A stretch of 64,000 bases of DNA from Anaerolineales bacterium (GTDB taxonomy: Bacteria; Chloroflexota; Anaerolineae; Anaerolineales; E44-bin32): assembly GCA_029210945.1 (NCBI GenBank), contig JARGGH010000003.1, positions 1 through 64,000 on the forward strand, read 5' to 3'. The notes under the pieces are model-generated. The model did no database searches, was not told the DNA's origin, and saw only the letters and a program-made list of their open reading frames with translations. Positions 50,711 to 60,382 of the stretch are shown here, one piece after another (the first letter of the stretch is position 1; every line of letters begins with the position of its first letter). Made by a program: the position numbers and the translations under genes.

Positions 50711-52474
50711 TCACATGCCAAACAATGAGCCGCCATATATGGCAAGCGTCAAAACCCCATCGATGAGTGCGTAAAGAATGAACAGGACCGTCGGAGAGGA
50801 TTGCCCTCGTTTACGAACCATATTCATGGCGATTACCCCTGAGAGCAAGACGATTGCGATCGGGACAGTGATTTGCAGCGGCCGATACCAGCTGCCAGGG
50901 ATAATCGGTAACCATTGGATAAAAGGGATCGAAGCGCGCAGGGATGGAAAAATCCCAAATTTCAAGTATTGGAATACGGCCAGTGCAACCAGAAGCGAGA
51001 TCAGATGTCCGGGCCGCGTTAATCGGTCTTCATTTCTCCGGATCACGGAAAGCAGCGCCATCAAGAGCAGTGGTGGAATCATCCACAACAGGACGACCGG
51101 AAACAAAACCAGCCCCGAGAGCATGCCGAAGGTAAGATCCCCGATCATGTTCTGCCAGTCCTGCATCGTCAACGCATCGAACTCGGTTTTTAACCCCGGT
51201 TTTGTCGTCGCGAGATAGACCGAATACGTCCGCACATCGGTCACTTCAAGCCAGGAGAGAAAAACGTATCCGTCCTGAGAGACGAGGAGATTGGGCTGCT
51301 TGGAGCCGGTGCTGGTAAAAGAGATCAACTGGTAACCATCCGGCTTGCCCACCTGCATCGTCAGCAATCCAATCTGAGCCTGGGTTTGCCCTGACAGAGA
51401 GTCGACCCGCTCGTGAAAAGCGAGTGCCACCTCAGACCGACTGGTCCCCGTTGCGACGACCTCAACGATTTGATCCGTATTCAGGCTCAAGCCGTCCCAG
51501 TCCGCCCGGGGGCCAACCTGCAGGCCCGTCGGGGGCGAAGGCTCTGTGTAGAATATTTCGTAATCCATCGGCATGAACAAGCGCACCGGCACGCTGGCTG
51601 CCAGCGGATCCCATAGCGGAAAAGCCCGGTAACTGGTCTCAATCTGACCTTCGCGCAGCCCTGTCCTAATCATGGCGGTATCGCCCAGATAAACATGGGT
51701 GAGATCAACCCCGAGGAAAGGACCTTCGATGACATCCGATGTCCGGTAAAGGGTCACGAACTGAGTAATTTGCGGGTTTTCCTGAACGACCATCTCGGGG
51801 AAGACGGCGTAGCGCAGCTGGGCGTCTTGCAGAACGGCGGGTTGATAGATCCAGGCCGCATGCAAACTGGAGTATGCATCGATCACGAGCTGAGGCCGGA
51901 CACCCTGCGGATCGATCAGAACCGGCGTGGTTAGATTTGACCCTTGCAGCAAGTAGATCCCCGGCTCGTCAGCCGACCCGCTGAATGCGATGACAAGTTT
52001 GTCTTCGTCAGAATCAGCAACCGAAATATCCTTGATCTGCAGATCCTCAACCAGAATGGAGAACGGACCCAATTCACCATTATCGGCCTGGATTGTGGCC
52101 GACAAAAGATCGCCCGAATCGATCCAGATGGCTAGCAACGATCCATTATGCCAGGCAAGCTCCAGGTTGCGGCCCGTGGCAAACCTGCTCTGACTCTCTG
52201 TCACACGCCAATCAAGCTCACCATCGGAGGTAAATTTCATGAGCGACATCCCGCCCGTCTCGCCCAGGGAGAAAAAACCTGCGTAGAGATTTCCTTCCGG
52301 ATCAAGGGTCATCGGGACCCGGCGTGTGCTTTCCGTTATCCCCAGGAACTGCGCCCTGCTCCACCCGGGTGGGTCGAGCCAGAATCGTTCCCTGGATTGG
52401 ATCAAACAAGCGCTGAGTAAAAATGACAACGCAAGGAGAACGAAGAGGGCGCGGTTGTGTCGTGATGGATGCAA
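50711..52474 (-). CDS. Lipoprotein with beta-propeller-like exterior and C-terminal membrane helices
   Basis: 587 residues. Signal peptide with lipobox LSAC (Cys near 23). Residues about 40-430 are a beta-rich extracytoplasmic domain with repeating strand blocks (VPMTLDPEGNLYAGFFS, VIDAYSSLHAAWIYQ, LLVSQDGYVFLSWLE), suggesting a propeller. From about 440 to the end there are four or five hydrophobic helices (LSGLVLFPVVLLWMI, LLMALLSVI, LISLLVALAVF, ITVPIAIVLLSGVIA, VLFILYALIDGVL). The start is TTG 52474 with GGAGGG upstream. It precedes oppB and may act as an accessory sensor or binding component. No family recognised. Confidence 0.7.
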   Translation of the reverse strand: MHPSRHNRALFVLLALSFLLSACLIQSRERFWLDPPGWSRAQFLGITESTRRVPMTLDPEGNLYAGFFSLGETGGMSLMKFTSDGELDWRVTESQSRFATGRNLELAWHNGSLLAIWIDSGDLLSATIQADNGELGPFSILVEDLQIKDISVADSDEDKLVIAFSGSADEPGIYLLQGSNLTTPVLIDPQGVRPQLVIDAYSSLHAAWIYQPAVLQDAQLRYAVFPEMVVQENPQITQFVTLYRTSDVIEGPFLGVDLTHVYLGDTAMIRTGLREGQIETSYRAFPLWDPLAASVPVRLFMPMDYEIFYTEPSPPTGLQVGPRADWDGLSLNTDQIVEVVATGTSRSEVALAFHERVDSLSGQTQAQIGLLTMQVGKPDGYQLISFTSTGSKQPNLLVSQDGYVFLSWLEVTDVRTYSVYLATTKPGLKTEFDALTMQDWQNMIGDLTFGMLSGLVLFPVVLLWMIPPLLLMALLSVIRRNEDRLTRPGHLISLLVALAVFQYLKFGIFPSLRASIPFIQWLPIIPGSWYRPLQITVPIAIVLLSGVIAMNMVRKRGQSSPTVLFILYALIDGVLTLAIYGGSLFGM

Positions 52475-52555
52475 TGAAAACTTCCCTCCGCAGTGCGCGG
52501 GTGTCGATCCCTTTCGTTTGAGGATTTTCGTCTGAAGCTGTCGCCGGCCGGGGTG

Positions 52556-52561
52556 ATTATA
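52556..52561 (-). promoter_or_regulatory. Likely -10 box ahead of the lipoprotein-oppB-oppC run
   Basis: Minus strand TATAAT, about 80 nt upstream of the TTG start. The -35 is weak (ATCAGG at 17 nt). Confidence 0.45.
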
Positions 52562-52716
52562 GTCCAGCCGGAAGGATGCCTGATTGTACGTTTATCGGTC
52601 CAATATTACTACGGAGACAACCACCATTGGGTTCACAATAGCAGGTAATAAATTTGAGTCCTGACACGGGCGATCGCCGCCGATCCCGGACCGTCCCTGC
52701 ACCGCGATCGATAAGC

Positions 52717-53358
52717 TCAATCCTCCGGGAATTGAACCTCTTCCTTGCCGGCTAGCTTATCGTGGATGCGGTTGACCACGATATCGAGATGCTTCGGTTT
52801 ATGCACAAAATCGAGGTCGTGTGTCGGGATGCTCAGAACCGGGCAGAGGTCGAAGCCGACCATCCACTGTGCGTACAAATCATCCAACAGCTGCAGGTAT
52901 TCAGGGGTGATGCCTTTCTCCATTTCACGTCCACGCGCCTGGATCCGCTCCACGAGCACGCCCACAGGGGCGTTGAGCATGATCAGCAGATCGGGTCTGG
53001 GCAGCCCCCCGACAACGAGATCAAAAACCCGTCTGTAGGTCAGATAATCCCGATCATCGATCGTGCCCAGCTGAAGTGCAGCCCGGGCAAAGATTTCGGC
53101 ATCTTCATAGATCGAACGATCGATGATCGCAGAGCCGCTCGAGTTGGCCAGCATCCGGTGTTGATTTGCACGATGACCCAGAAAAAAAACTTGCAGGTGA
53201 AAAGCCCAGGCGCCCATATCTTCATAGAAATCGGAAAGGTAGGGGTTGTCGACGACAGATTCGTACGCCGTCTGCCAACCGAGTCTGGCCCCTAACCTCT
53301 CGGTCAATGAGGTTTTTCCTGCACCGATGTTCCCCGCGACGAGCACAAAATGTTTCAA
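52717..53358 (-). CDS. Deoxynucleoside kinase (dCK/dGK family)
   Basis: 213 residues. P-loop GNIGAGKTS at residue 9, ESVVDNPYLSDFY near 34, DRSIYEDAEIFA near 80 (the DRS-type Arg and base Glu), and a lid-region Arg-rich RIQARGREMEKG near 135. Phosphorylates purine or pyrimidine deoxynucleosides for dNTP salvage, complementing thymidine kinase. TTG start at 53358 after AAGGAGG with 7-nt spacing; no in-frame ATG near. Exact base preference is not readable. Confidence 0.9.
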   Translation of the reverse strand: MKHFVLVAGNIGAGKTSLTERLGARLGWQTAYESVVDNPYLSDFYEDMGAWAFHLQVFFLGHRANQHRMLANSSGSAIIDRSIYEDAEIFARAALQLGTIDDRDYLTYRRVFDLVVGGLPRPDLLIMLNAPVGVLVERIQARGREMEKGITPEYLQLLDDLYAQWMVGFDLCPVLSIPTHDLDFVHKPKHLDIVVNRIHDKLAGKEEVQFPED

Positions 53359-53615
53359 TTGTGCGCCTCCTTATTGACTCTGTTTCATTTCCTGCTGATT
53401 TGCTTTCAATGCACCGACTGGTTACCAGGCCGACTGCCTGTGTTATTCGGAGCCGACCCGAACATGCCGGACGGTGTTCCGGATCACAGCCATGTGCAAG
53501 GCTCCCATTCATCGGCACCCTATGAACCTGCTGTCATCAATTGTCTTTGAAATATATAGAATTGTCGAATATCGGCAACACCGCGGGGAGGCTCGAAGAG
53601 CCGGGCAGCCGGCGA

Positions 53616-54407
53616 TCAGTCCCGCTGGAGCAGGCGCGGGCCGATGCGATCCATAATCCAACCGAAGGTGAGCTCAATCAGCGGGATGATGCGCAGTATA
53701 CGCGGGACATACACAACTCTGCGGGGTCGTTCGATCAACCCCAGAATCCGTCGGGCGACTGTTTCAGGTGAGATCGCAAACCGCTCAGCAGGCACCTGCT
53801 TGCCATTTGGCTGACGGGCGGCTCTTTCAAAGAACAGCGTCTTAACCGCCCCCACGCGCATCACGCTGAGGTGCACCCCCGATCCGGCGAGTTCACGGTG
53901 CAGAGCCGTGGAGAAAGCATCCAGGAAGGCTTTGGTCGCGCTGTAAAGCGCCACGCCCTGACTGGGAATGCTTCCGGCAATGGAGCCGATATTGATAATA
54001 TGACCTTCTCGCCGATTTTTCATCATTGGTAAGGCAAGTGACGTCAGCCGGGTCACGGCCTCGACGTTGACCGCCAGCATCTCGCTCGCAACCGGCCAGG
54101 GGAGCTCCTCAGCGTATCCGTACCAGGCCAGTCCTGCACTGTTTATTAAAACAGAAAGGGGCTCCGCGCTCTGCGCAGCCCACTCATGAACCCTGACCCG
54201 TTGATCATCTTGCGCCAGGTCAGCGGCCATGTAATCCGCCATCCCCCCATCGTTCTGGATCTCCTCCTGCAGCTCTGCCAGGGCGGTCGTATTCCGGCCC
54301 ACCAACTTGACACGATACCCGGCATGCCCGAGCATGCGAGCCGCCGCTGATCCTATTCCGCTTGAGGCACCGGAGATTAACACGGATCGTTGACCGGCTG
54401 TTCTCAT
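53616..54407 (-). CDS. Short-chain dehydrogenase/reductase
   Basis: 263 residues. Rossmann motif SGASSGIGSAA near residue 11, NSAG near 92, a Ser-containing INIGSIAGSIPS, and YSATKAFLD with the YxxxK catalytic pair. The C-terminal helices are hydrophobic, which suggests a lipid or membrane substrate, as in many sterol or fatty-acid SDR. Its ATG overlaps the epimerase stop codon (ATGA). It is the third gene of the TetR-epimerase-SDR operon. Confidence 0.92.
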   Translation of the reverse strand: MRTAGQRSVLISGASSGIGSAAARMLGHAGYRVKLVGRNTTALAELQEEIQNDGGMADYMAADLAQDDQRVRVHEWAAQSAEPLSVLINSAGLAWYGYAEELPWPVASEMLAVNVEAVTRLTSLALPMMKNRREGHIINIGSIAGSIPSQGVALYSATKAFLDAFSTALHRELAGSGVHLSVMRVGAVKTLFFERAARQPNGKQVPAERFAISPETVARRILGLIERPRRVVYVPRILRIIPLIELTFGWIMDRIGPRLLQRD

Positions 54408-55381
54408 CGAAGCTGCGGCTTCTGCTGCAGCCTGATGCGCGACTTGAGCATGATCCAGGCTCTGATCACCGGCCTGAAAACCTTGATCAAATGACGCCAA
54501 CCTCCCAGTCGTTTGCGCAGTTCCTGGACGTAGTCATTTAACGTCCGGCGCTGGAATGACAGCACACGCTCACTCTCTTTTGTATCCAACCAGTCAACAG
54601 GATAAGGCGTCTGAGTAAAGACCTGCTCCGGAAGCATCCCCACCCCACCCGCTTCCAGGATTTGCTCCACGAGGTCGCGCTGGTAGAGCTGACATTTCGC
54701 CCCACCGCCGATATGCCACACGCGACCCCAGACTTCATCATTCGTGAGAGCATTGGCTATTGCAAGCCCCACATCTCGGGTATGGACAAATTCAATCCGG
54801 TTATCGAGCGGGACATCAAACATGCTCTCATCCAGAATCAACCTGACCGGGAGCGAGGCAGCTAACCGGAAAATGCTCCAGCGAAGCCCTGAAGTTCGAA
54901 TGAGATGCTCGCACTCGACCTTGTGCTTTGCATAGTGCTCGATCGGATCCGGCGTGTCAGTGATTTTCCGTGGCGGTGAAACATGCTGCGTTCGTCCATA
55001 GATGTGGAGCGAGGAGGTAAAGAGAAGGCTTGGCGGACGCGCTTGCGCTTGCATCGCTTCGAGCAGGTTGCGTGTGCCCCCGACATTGACCCCGTACGCC
55101 CACCGGGGATCATCTTCGCTGCGTCTGCCGGTCACCGACAGCGCCGGGATGACAAATGCCAGGTGGACCACCACATCAACACCGGTCATCGCTGCCCGCA
55201 ATGCTTGCTCATCGAGCAGATCTCCCCAGTGCAGTTGAGCGCGACCGGCATAAGCTGAAGCGGCGCGCAGATTTGCACGTGTAGGCAGATCAAAGCACCG
55301 CACCCAGTGCCCTCTAGCCAGCAGCTCATCCAGAGTGCTGCGGCCGATGTTGCCAAATGCTCCCGTCAACAACACGTTCAT
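54404..55381 (-). CDS. NAD(P)-dependent epimerase/dehydratase family protein
   Basis: 325 residues of the extended SDR type. N-terminal TGAFGNIGRSTLDELL near residue 6, FDLPTRANL, VVVHLAF near 71, NVGGTRNLLEAM near 98, and a YAKHK segment near 152 for the YxxxK pair. The last 40 residues are basic and hydrophobic (GGWRHLIKVFRPVIRAWIML), suggesting membrane association. Coupled by ATGA overlaps to the TetR gene upstream and the SDR downstream. Substrate unknown; hydroxysteroid or isoprenoid-type substrates are possible. Confidence 0.88.
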   Translation of the reverse strand: MNVLLTGAFGNIGRSTLDELLARGHWVRCFDLPTRANLRAASAYAGRAQLHWGDLLDEQALRAAMTGVDVVVHLAFVIPALSVTGRRSEDDPRWAYGVNVGGTRNLLEAMQAQARPPSLLFTSSLHIYGRTQHVSPPRKITDTPDPIEHYAKHKVECEHLIRTSGLRWSIFRLAASLPVRLILDESMFDVPLDNRIEFVHTRDVGLAIANALTNDEVWGRVWHIGGGAKCQLYQRDLVEQILEAGGVGMLPEQVFTQTPYPVDWLDTKESERVLSFQRRTLNDYVQELRKRLGGWRHLIKVFRPVIRAWIMLKSRIRLQQKPQLR

Positions 55382-55986
55382 GACTTGTCCCCGCGATAGA
55401 GCCCCTCAAAGAGAAGATTCAGGCCAAAGGCAGTGGCTTCATTCCAATCTGCAGCGCCCGGCTCGAGCAGGCCCTGGAATAGGAGGCCGATGCCCAGCGC
55501 GATAATTACCCGGGCGGTCATCTCCGCATCACCGGACTTGATGGTTCCCCGCTCCATCCCGTCTTCCAACAAGCCCGAAAAGAAGGCGATAAAATCATCG
55601 AATGGCTGACTCAACGTACGATGGACATCCCGATCGCGGATCGCCTGGTTCCAGAACTCAAGATAGATAGAGAGCTGTGGTCCCCCCATCTGCAAGACAT
55701 CACCGACAACATGCGCCATTGAAAACAGTTTTTCAGGCACATCCGCCTCACGGGCTTCGATCTCATGCAAGCGCTCTTCCAGATCGTCCAGCCACCGCTT
55801 CATCAACTCAAAGAACAGCGCCTGTTTGCTCTCAAAATGATGGTAGAAGGCGCCTTTGCTCACGCCAGCAGCCTCACAAATCGAGGCGACGCTGGCAGAG
55901 TCAAATCCGGATTTCGCAAAGATCACCTGCGCCGCGCCGAGCAATTTCTCTTTCGTCTGGAGGCTTTGTTCACGTTTCTTCATCAT
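55378..55986 (-). CDS. TetR-family regulator
   Basis: 202 residues. The HTH is VIFAKSGFDSASVASICEAAGVSKGAFYHHFESKQALFFELM, read here in two parts: the recognition helix is GVSKGAFYHHF. The C-terminal domain has the FLELWNQ-like EFWNQAIRDRD and a long amphipathic helix. It heads the operon with epimerase and SDR, and a perfect palindromic operator lies 16 nt upstream, so autoregulation is likely. ATG 55986 or 55983 is the start; the Shine-Dalgarno is weak. Confidence 0.9.
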   Translation of the reverse strand: MMKKREQSLQTKEKLLGAAQVIFAKSGFDSASVASICEAAGVSKGAFYHHFESKQALFFELMKRWLDDLEERLHEIEAREADVPEKLFSMAHVVGDVLQMGGPQLSIYLEFWNQAIRDRDVHRTLSQPFDDFIAFFSGLLEDGMERGTIKSGDAEMTARVIIALGIGLLFQGLLEPGAADWNEATAFGLNLLFEGLYRGDKS

Positions 55987-56001
55987 CGCCAACCCATATC
56001 A

Positions 56002-56019
56002 ATACCGACCGGTCGGTAT
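56002..56019. promoter_or_regulatory. TetR operator, perfect 18-bp palindrome
   Basis: ATACCGACCGGTCGGTAT, containing the same 16-bp core as the operator at 29285-29300. It lies 2 nt downstream of a TATAAT box and 15 nt ahead of the TetR start codon. Confidence 0.85.
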
Positions 56020-56021
56020 GT

Positions 56022-56050
56022 ATTATACATTATAAAACCTGGGCTGCCAG
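56022..56050 (-). promoter_or_regulatory. Promoter of the TetR-epimerase-SDR operon
   Basis: Minus strand CTGGCA (56045-56050), 17-nt spacer, TATAAT (56022-56027); a second TATAAT lies at 56029-56034. The operator begins directly downstream. Confidence 0.65.
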
Positions 56051-56178
56051 GGCCCTTTCCTGCTGGACTATGGAGTCGATCCGAGGGAAGAAACAATTCA
56101 GCCGGCGACCGGCAGCATCTATGCCCGGTTTCCCGACTGTGGTGAGGTAATGCGAATGTGATTTTCGATGCTTCCCGG

Positions 56179-56631
56179 CTAATATGCCGTTCGCTCGGTT
56201 AACACTCGTCCGAGGTACACATAGGCTAGAGCCAGCACCGGCGTGAACAGGACGGCCATAAGGCTGTAGGTGAAGAGATGTTCGATCCACGCGCCGCTCA
56301 AGATCGTGCCGTATGCGTAAACCGCGGCCGAATAGATTGACCCGGTCAGGGCGATGCTGCCGTACACCACTGCGTTGCCTTTTGCACGTCGATATTGATA
56401 AACGAAAAGCAGCGAGGCAATCGCGATGAACACGTCCACCAACCCGGTCGCAACCAGGAAGTGTATCGCCTGCGTGGACCATCCCTCTTGAGGGGGTAAT
56501 GCCAGCAACCCCAACCCACCCCGCTGCAGCCAGAAAATGCCGGATGCGATCAGGCCCATAAGATGGACGCTCTGGAGCAGCCCGTAATAATAAATTAGCC
56601 AACGCTCGAGTCGATTGGTCCGATCAGACAT
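56179..56631 (-). CDS. Four-helix integral membrane protein, unknown
   Basis: 150 residues with four hydrophobic helices (about 17-37, 57-77, 86-106, 113-135) and few charges between. No recognised motif or family. ATG 56631 follows AGGA at 6 nt; a longer frame adds only five residues. It lies 10 nt downstream of yjbQ and is probably cotranscribed. An alternative overlapping Arg-rich frame (56030-56602) was rejected. Confidence 0.65.
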   Translation of the reverse strand: MSDRTNRLERWLIYYYGLLQSVHLMGLIASGIFWLQRGGLGLLALPPQEGWSTQAIHFLVATGLVDVFIAIASLLFVYQYRRAKGNAVVYGSIALTGSIYSAAVYAYGTILSGAWIEHLFTYSLMAVLFTPVLALAYVYLGRVLTERTAY

Positions 56632-56641
56632 CCGGAATCCT

Positions 56642-57061
56642 CTATACACCGATTATCTTTACCAACACCCGTTTCCGGCGTCCACCATCAAATTCACCGT
56701 AGAAGATCTGTTCCCAGGGACCGAAATCAAGCTTGCCACCCGTGATGGCAACCACGACTTCACGACCCATGACCTGACGCTTGAGGTGAGCGTCTGCATT
56801 ATCTTCGCCCGTGCGGTTGTGAAGATATTGAGAGGTCGGCTCGTGGGGCGCAATTTCCTCCAGCCATTTTTCGTAATCCTGGTGAAGTCCGGACTCATTA
56901 TCGTTGATAAACACCGAAGCAGTGATGTGCATGGCGTTGACAAGCACAAGGCCTTCCTGCACGCCGCTCTCCTGGACGGTCTCTGCCACGTCGGGAGTGA
57001 TATTTATGAACGCTCGCCGACCCGGCACGTTGAACCAGAGTTCCTTCCGGTAGCTATTCAT
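56642..57061 (-). CDS. yjbQ: YjbQ family protein (UPF0047)
   Basis: 139 residues of the YjbQ family. Conserved His and Asp residues lie in [12 protein letters not shown] near 45 and [19 protein letters not shown] near 80, then a [13 protein letters not shown] block near 115. Members show weak thiamine-phosphate-synthase-like activity in vitro, but the cellular role is unclear. Complete, start ATG 57061. Confidence 0.92.
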   Translation of the reverse strand: MNSYRKELWFNVPGRRAFINITPDVAETVQESGVQEGLVLVNAMHITASVFINDNESGLHQDYEKWLEEIAPHEPTSQYLHNRTGEDNADAHLKRQVMGREVVVAITGGKLDFGPWEQIFYGEFDGGRRKRVLVKIIGV

Positions 57062-57131
57062 GGACGATTGCTCCTTTCCAACTTGTGGTCAAATCGAGGC
57101 CAATCTAATCCAACATCCTCTCGCACGCGAT

Positions 57132-57635
57132 CTACCCCCCGTAGAAAATCTCGCCCTCCAGATCATTTAACATGAGAATCATCTCATCCGGCCGGTCATC
57201 GCTGTCGAGTTCAGCATATGCTTCTTTCACTTCCCCGATAAACACGGTGTGATCGCCGGCGCTCAGCGAGCCAACGACTGCGCACTCAAGGTAAGCAGGC
57301 GCATCTGTGAGCAGCGGAGCTCCGCTTGCCCCGGGTATGAATGGGAACCCTCCCAGCCGATCGCCCGCGACTTCTGCGGGTTTAAAGAACCGTACCGCCA
57401 TCGAAGCCTGTCCCTTGCCAACCGCGTTGAGGGCGAAGCTGCGCGCCCGGTCAATCACTGTATGCAGCGAGGAATCATTACGCACGCACACCACAACCTG
57501 CGGTGGATCGAAAGAAGATTGCGTCACCCAGTTGACAGACCCCGCCGCGATCTGTCCATCATCGCTGCGGGCCGTCAGGACAAACAGCCCGTAGGGGATC
57601 ATCCTGAGCGCGGTTTTCTTCGCCTGAAGATCCAT
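57132..57635 (-). CDS. Flavin reductase-domain protein
   Basis: 167 residues of the flavin reductase-like FMN-binding fold: YGLFVLTARSDDGQIAAGSVNWVTQSSFDPP at the start, VCVRNDSSLHTVIDRARSFALNAVG, and a final AGDHTVFIGEV block. Binds FMN or FAD and reduces it or serves a partner oxygenase; no partner is adjacent. ATG 57635 follows GGAGGAAG. A terminator hairpin and about 130 nt separate it from nrdJ. Confidence 0.85.
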   Translation of the reverse strand: MDLQAKKTALRMIPYGLFVLTARSDDGQIAAGSVNWVTQSSFDPPQVVVCVRNDSSLHTVIDRARSFALNAVGKGQASMAVRFFKPAEVAGDRLGGFPFIPGASGAPLLTDAPAYLECAVVGSLSAGDHTVFIGEVKEAYAELDSDDRPDEMILMLNDLEGEIFYGG

Positions 57636-57707
57636 TTTCTTCCTCCACAATACCGGACTATCTTCATCTTACCATCGCAGGGGATCGCTGCTTTTATTTA
57701 ATGAGTA

Positions 57708-57731
57708 TCAGCGCCGGATGACCGGCGCTGA
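57708..57731 (-). terminator. Terminator of nrdJ
   Basis: TCAGCGCCGG / CCGGCGCTGA, a perfect 10-bp stem with an ATGA loop, followed on the minus strand by TACTCATTAAATAAAA. Lies 38 nt after the nrdJ stop codon. Confidence 0.7.
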
Positions 57732-57769
57732 CTTCAAAGACTATCGAGGAATTCCAGCCGGTGGTTAAG

Positions 57770-60319
57770 CTAGCACTCGCTAAAAGCGCATGCATAGCAC
57801 TTTCGGCAGCCCTCTTCATTAACCACCGCCGCCGCTCCGCATTCCGGGCATAGATCCCCGATCTGCATCGCCAGTTGTGAATTCTCTTCCTGTTGTTCAA
57901 CGGTTTCGATCGGGATGATCTCCGGCGTTTCCTCCAGATATGCAGCCAGTGCTCGTGCGAGCCCATCCGGCAGCGAAAGCACCCGGTTTGGACCGAAGCC
58001 TGTCGGTCGACCTCCGCCTATTCCAGCCAACTGACGCACGACCTCGGCCATACGGTCACGGGGCGGTACAGGTGACGCCACGCGCAGCAGATAAGAAGTC
58101 AATCGCCCGATTGCCTCTGAAACTGCAGCGGTCTCCGAACCGGCTTTCGCAGATGTGATGAACACCTCGAACGGTTGACCGGCGCCGCCGCCGTTTTCAT
58201 TAACCGTCACAAAAGCTTTGCCGAGTGGCGTGGTTATCTGGTAGGTGCAGCCATCGAGGCGCTGCGGCCTCGGCTTCTTCCCTTGAAGCCAGAGATGAAT
58301 TTGCCGGGGAGCGTCCTGCTTCTGAAGCTTGGATTCGGCCGTCTCGCGTGTCTCCAGCACGACTTTTTCCCGCGAGCCGGTGACATAGACAGTCAACCCC
58401 TTGCATCCCAGTTCCCAGGCAAGTTTGTAGGCTTCGGCCACCTCTTCTTCGGTCGCCTCACTCGGAAAATTGCACGTCTTGCTCAGGCTGTTGTCCACAA
58501 ACGCCTGCAACGCGGCCTGCATGCGAACGTGTTCCTCAGCGGTGATATCCTGGGAGACAACGAAGACATCTCGAATCGCTTCAGGCACCGCTTCGATACG
58601 TTGAGCCGTGCCGAATTTCATAATCCCCTCGACGATCATCTCACGCGTGAGTTCGTCAACACCCTCTTCGATCAGCGCCTGTTCAAACATCGGGCTTGTA
58701 TAGGTCAATCGAAGATCTTCACCGCCGTCATCTACATGCCGGTAGTAAGCCAGTGCGAAGGCCGGTTCACAACCATACGCCTCACACCCTGCTACGGTCG
58801 CGATCGTACCGGTTGGTGCGATCGTTGTCTGTGCGGCGTTCCGAATCCCATGCTGGCGCAATCCGGCCAACACCTGATCCCAGTCAACTTCCGGTCGCGA
58901 GAAATTACGTTCATATTCGGAAATCGGGGTTGGCGGCTCCCAGCTCACATCATCCGGGTCATAGATGCTGCCGTCAATTGCGGGAAATGCGCCTCGCTCG
59001 CGCGCCAGATCGATGCTGGTGAGCATACAGTGGAAGCGGATGTACTCCATGACCTGAGCGGCGAACTCCTGACCGGCTTCAGAACCATAGCGCACACCCA
59101 CGTGATACATCAGATCACCCAAGCCCATGATCCCCAGACCAATCCGCCGTGCCCGCATTGCAGCCACACGCAGTTGAGGCACAGCCGGCACATAGGCATT
59201 GGCCGTGACGACATTGTCGAGAAAGCGGGTGGCCAACACGACACTCTGGCGAAGTTTCTCCCAGTCGACGCCGTGCTCTGCGCCGAAATGCTGCGCCAGG
59301 TTGATCGAGCCCAGACAGCAGTTCTCATACGGTCCCAACCATTGTTCACCACAGGGGTTGGTCGCTTCCAGCTCATACAGATGCGGCACCGGGTTGCTGC
59401 GGTTCGCCGCATCCAGGAAAAGCACGCCGGGTTCCCCATTGTGATGCGCCTGCCTGACGATCTGGCCGAAAAGTTCGCGTGCCCGCACACGTTTGTAGGA
59501 TTTAAACGGCACGCCATGATCGCGCAGTTCCCCGAAAGCGCCTTTCACCTTGCGGTAACCAGGGTCGGACACATCCGGGAACTGCAGTTCCCACTCGCCG
59601 TCTTCCTTGACGGCACGCATAAAATCATCGGTGATACCGACCGAGATGTTGAAATTCGTGATCGAGTGCTCGGAGGTCTTGCAGCGGATAAATTCCTCAA
59701 TGTCGGGGTGATCCACACGGAGCACGGCCATGTTCGCGCCGCGTCGGGTCCCTCCCTGAGCCACCTCACCAAACGCCTGATCGTAGACGCGCAGGAACCC
59801 GACCGGTCCGGTTGCCTTGCCGGCTGAGGAGACTACCAGGTCACCACCGGGACGCAACCGCGAGAACGAGAAGCCGTTCCCGCCACCGGTCTGCTGGATC
59901 AACGCGGCGTCACGCAGCGTCTGGAAGATACCGGCCGGGTCACGTCCCATATCATCCGCTATGGGAAGCACGAAACAGGCGGCGAGCTGGCCCAGGGGCG
60001 TGCCCGCTCCAGTGAATGTAGGTGAATTAGGGAAAAAACGTTTGCTGGTTAAAAGCGAATAGAACTCAGTGGCGACGGAGAGCACATCCTCATCAGTACC
60101 TTCTTCGACAGCCGCCACATGGTATGCGACCCGCCAGAACATCTCCTCAGGCGTCTCGGCAGGTTGTCCGTCCTCGCCCTTCCGGATGTAGCGCTTCATG
60201 AGCACCGTGCGGGAATTCTCGCTCAGCTCCACCTCCGGAAGGTCTTCCGGCATCGGGGCTGTGTTCAGCGTTTCTTGTTCTATCTGAACATCCACGTCGT
60301 GATTATCGGTCTCCAACAT
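57770..60319 (-). CDS. nrdJ: Adenosylcobalamin-dependent (class II) ribonucleotide reductase
   Basis: Reduces ribonucleotides to deoxyribonucleotides using B12. 849 residues. The two redox cysteines and the radical cysteine are in AACFVLP near 115, NPCGE near 345 and [10 protein letters not shown] near 358; the [14 protein letters not shown] and [11 protein letters not shown] loops are class II features. The C-terminal tail carries CPECG and [12 protein letters not shown], which pass reducing power to the active site. No ATP-cone is seen at the N terminus, so allosteric activity control may be absent. Preceded by nrdR at 63 nt. A cobalamin source is required. Confidence 0.95.
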   Translation of the reverse strand: MLETDNHDVDVQIEQETLNTAPMPEDLPEVELSENSRTVLMKRYIRKGEDGQPAETPEEMFWRVAYHVAAVEEGTDEDVLSVATEFYSLLTSKRFFPNSPTFTGAGTPLGQLAACFVLPIADDMGRDPAGIFQTLRDAALIQQTGGGNGFSFSRLRPGGDLVVSSAGKATGPVGFLRVYDQAFGEVAQGGTRRGANMAVLRVDHPDIEEFIRCKTSEHSITNFNISVGITDDFMRAVKEDGEWELQFPDVSDPGYRKVKGAFGELRDHGVPFKSYKRVRARELFGQIVRQAHHNGEPGVLFLDAANRSNPVPHLYELEATNPCGEQWLGPYENCCLGSINLAQHFGAEHGVDWEKLRQSVVLATRFLDNVVTANAYVPAVPQLRVAAMRARRIGLGIMGLGDLMYHVGVRYGSEAGQEFAAQVMEYIRFHCMLTSIDLARERGAFPAIDGSIYDPDDVSWEPPTPISEYERNFSRPEVDWDQVLAGLRQHGIRNAAQTTIAPTGTIATVAGCEAYGCEPAFALAYYRHVDDGGEDLRLTYTSPMFEQALIEEGVDELTREMIVEGIMKFGTAQRIEAVPEAIRDVFVVSQDITAEEHVRMQAALQAFVDNSLSKTCNFPSEATEEEVAEAYKLAWELGCKGLTVYVTGSREKVVLETRETAESKLQKQDAPRQIHLWLQGKKPRPQRLDGCTYQITTPLGKAFVTVNENGGGAGQPFEVFITSAKAGSETAAVSEAIGRLTSYLLRVASPVPPRDRMAEVVRQLAGIGGGRPTGFGPNRVLSLPDGLARALAAYLEETPEIIPIETVEQQEENSQLAMQIGDLCPECGAAAVVNEEGCRKCYACAFSEC

Positions 60320-60382
60320 GCTCTCCCTCCGTACTTCAAAACCTCAAAAGATCCGTCTGTGCAAACCCGACCAGCTGTCTTG

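Noticed and set aside
56030..56602. 190-codon minus-strand frame overlapping the membrane protein gene
   Set aside because: Arg/Pro-rich sequence without motif; the overlapping frame 56179-56631 has four clean hydrophobic helices and a good ribosome-binding site.
58175..59827. 550-codon plus-strand frame opposite nrdJ
   Set aside because: It is the antisense shadow of a strongly conserved gene, has no recognisable domain and no ribosome-binding site.
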